In this document: one piece after another, positions 63,667 through 64,000 of the stretch | How the letters are laid out: each line of letters begins with the position of its first letter | Position numbering within the stretch: the stretch's first letter is position 1 | Assembly (NCBI RefSeq): GCF_019037185.1 | Contig: NZ_JAHHXM010000013.1 | Location: 1-64,000, forward strand | DNA: 64,000 nt | Direction: 5' to 3' | Source of the DNA: Oceanobacillus caeni | GTDB lineage: Bacteria; Bacillota; Bacilli; Bacillales; Amphibacillaceae | Notes under the pieces: model-generated | Database searches by the model: none | Seen by the model: the letters and a program-made list of their open reading frames with translations, nothing else | What the model was told of the DNA's origin: nothing | Made by a program: the position numbers and the translations under genes

Positions 63667-64000
63667 GTGGCAGTGAGTAGGAATGTAACAGTCATTCCGG
63701 CAATTCAACGAATCGGAAATAATAAAAATAGTGAAAGCAAACCCAAAATACGAGTGGCCGCTTACTGTCGTGTTTCAACGGATAGTGAGGAGCAGGCTTC
63801 AAGCTATGACATTCAGATCGAGCATTATACAAACTATATTAAGAAGAACAAGGAATGGGAATTGGCAGGAATTTTTGCGGATGACGGCATCACAGGCACA
63901 AATACAAAAAAGCGTGAAGAATTCAACCGTATGATTGAAGAGTGTATGGCAGGAAAAATAGACATGATCATCACAAAGTCCATTAGCCGATTTGCCAGAA
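63667..64000 (+). CDS. Large serine recombinase 2 (partial, cut by window edge)
   Basis: Open to the end of the window. Starts GTG at 63667 with GAGGTG (63655-63660) upstream. The N-terminus contains [20 protein letters not shown] (catalytic Ser37), [20 protein letters not shown] and [10 protein letters not shown], that is, an intact catalytic domain. It is the third gene of the recombinase group and probably needed with the others for integration or excision. Confidence 0.9.
   Translation, partial: MAVSRNVTVIPAIQRIGNNKNSESKPKIRVAAYCRVSTDSEEQASSYDIQIEHYTNYIKKNKEWELAGIFADDGITGTNTKKREEFNRMIEECMAGKIDMIITKSISRFAR

Larger units (their letters stand above)
14740..64000. mobile_element. Serine-recombinase prophage inserted at the 3' end of rlmCD
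   Basis: From the end of rlmCD to the right edge the window holds one phage-like genome: replication genes, HNH-terminase-portal-protease-capsid-tail-holin-amidase in canonical siphovirus order, and large serine recombinases at the far end. Insertion beside rlmCD is known for related elements (phi-m46.1 in streptococcal rum). The left attachment site should lie near 14740-14790, because the conserved rlmCD 3' coding end must be rebuilt there. The right end lies outside the window, so neither the att core nor the total length can be read. Confidence 0.8.

Overview
The window comes from a low-GC Gram-positive bacterium of the Bacillaceae (Bacillus/Oceanobacillus/Virgibacillus type). I infer this from the gene order pcrB-pcrA-ligA-camS ... 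gatC-gatA-gatB ... dagK-rlmCD, which is the order known from Bacillus subtilis, from the strong AGGAGG-type ribosome binding sites, and from extended -10 promoters (TGnTATAAT). The genus cannot be fixed from sequence alone.

Chromosomal backbone, 1-14786. pcrB, pcrA, ligA and camS form a tight co-directional cluster closed by an intrinsic terminator. Next comes an RRNPP-type (HTH + TPR) regulator of NprR size, followed 18 bp later by a 45-codon gene for an exported pro-peptide: a probable quorum-sensing receptor/signal pair. gatCAB (tRNA-dependent Gln-tRNA amidotransferase), a lipid kinase (dagK) and the 23S rRNA methyltransferase gene rlmCD follow. The intergenic gaps hold several structured or tandem repeats: 52-bp units at 84-250, palindromic elements at 8239-8309 and 11918-12060, and 51-52-bp units at 13076-13230.

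Mobile element, about 14740-64000 and beyond the right edge. A large prophage-like element sits against the 3' end of rlmCD and ends, as far as visible, in a cluster of large serine recombinase genes. Insertion at rlmCD/rum and serine recombinases are both known from the streptococcal element phi-m46.1. Its parts in order: (1) a defence operon (Phd-like protein, HsdM, HsdS, HsdR, DUF45 peptidase, ImmA/IrrE peptidase); (2) early module A (sigma-like protein, small proteins, DUF2800 nuclease, DUF2815 ssDNA-binding protein, family A DNA polymerase); (3) cargo 1 (TetR repressor with two operators, GAP-family membrane protein, small membrane protein); (4) early module B (antirepressor, DUF4406, primase/VapE helicase, VRR-NUC, SNF2 helicase, DUF1492 regulator); (5) cargo 2 on the minus strand (XRE regulator plus peptide deformylase); (6) a long late operon (HNH, small terminase, MetK, ParB-methyltransferase, large terminase, portal, ClpP-like protease, HK97 capsid, connectors, tail, holin, amidase); (7) module C (SHOCT-like protein and three serine recombinase genes, the first broken by an in-frame TAG, the third cut by the window edge).

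The element has its own regulatory grammar. Three copies of a fixed-spacing motif (TCCTCAAC-N16-GGCTAWTAG) start modules A, B and C. A related hairpin segment closes modules A and B, and both cargo units lie between modules. The late operon appears to start at a promoter with three TTGGCAY repeats exactly one helical turn apart and a -10 but no -35 box, so the DUF1492 protein encoded just upstream is a natural activator candidate. Hairpins with U-rich tails recur inside the late operon. The tail-chaperone gene carries a canonical A AAA AAC slippery site with a 12-bp stem-loop behind it and a 67-codon -1 frame extension.
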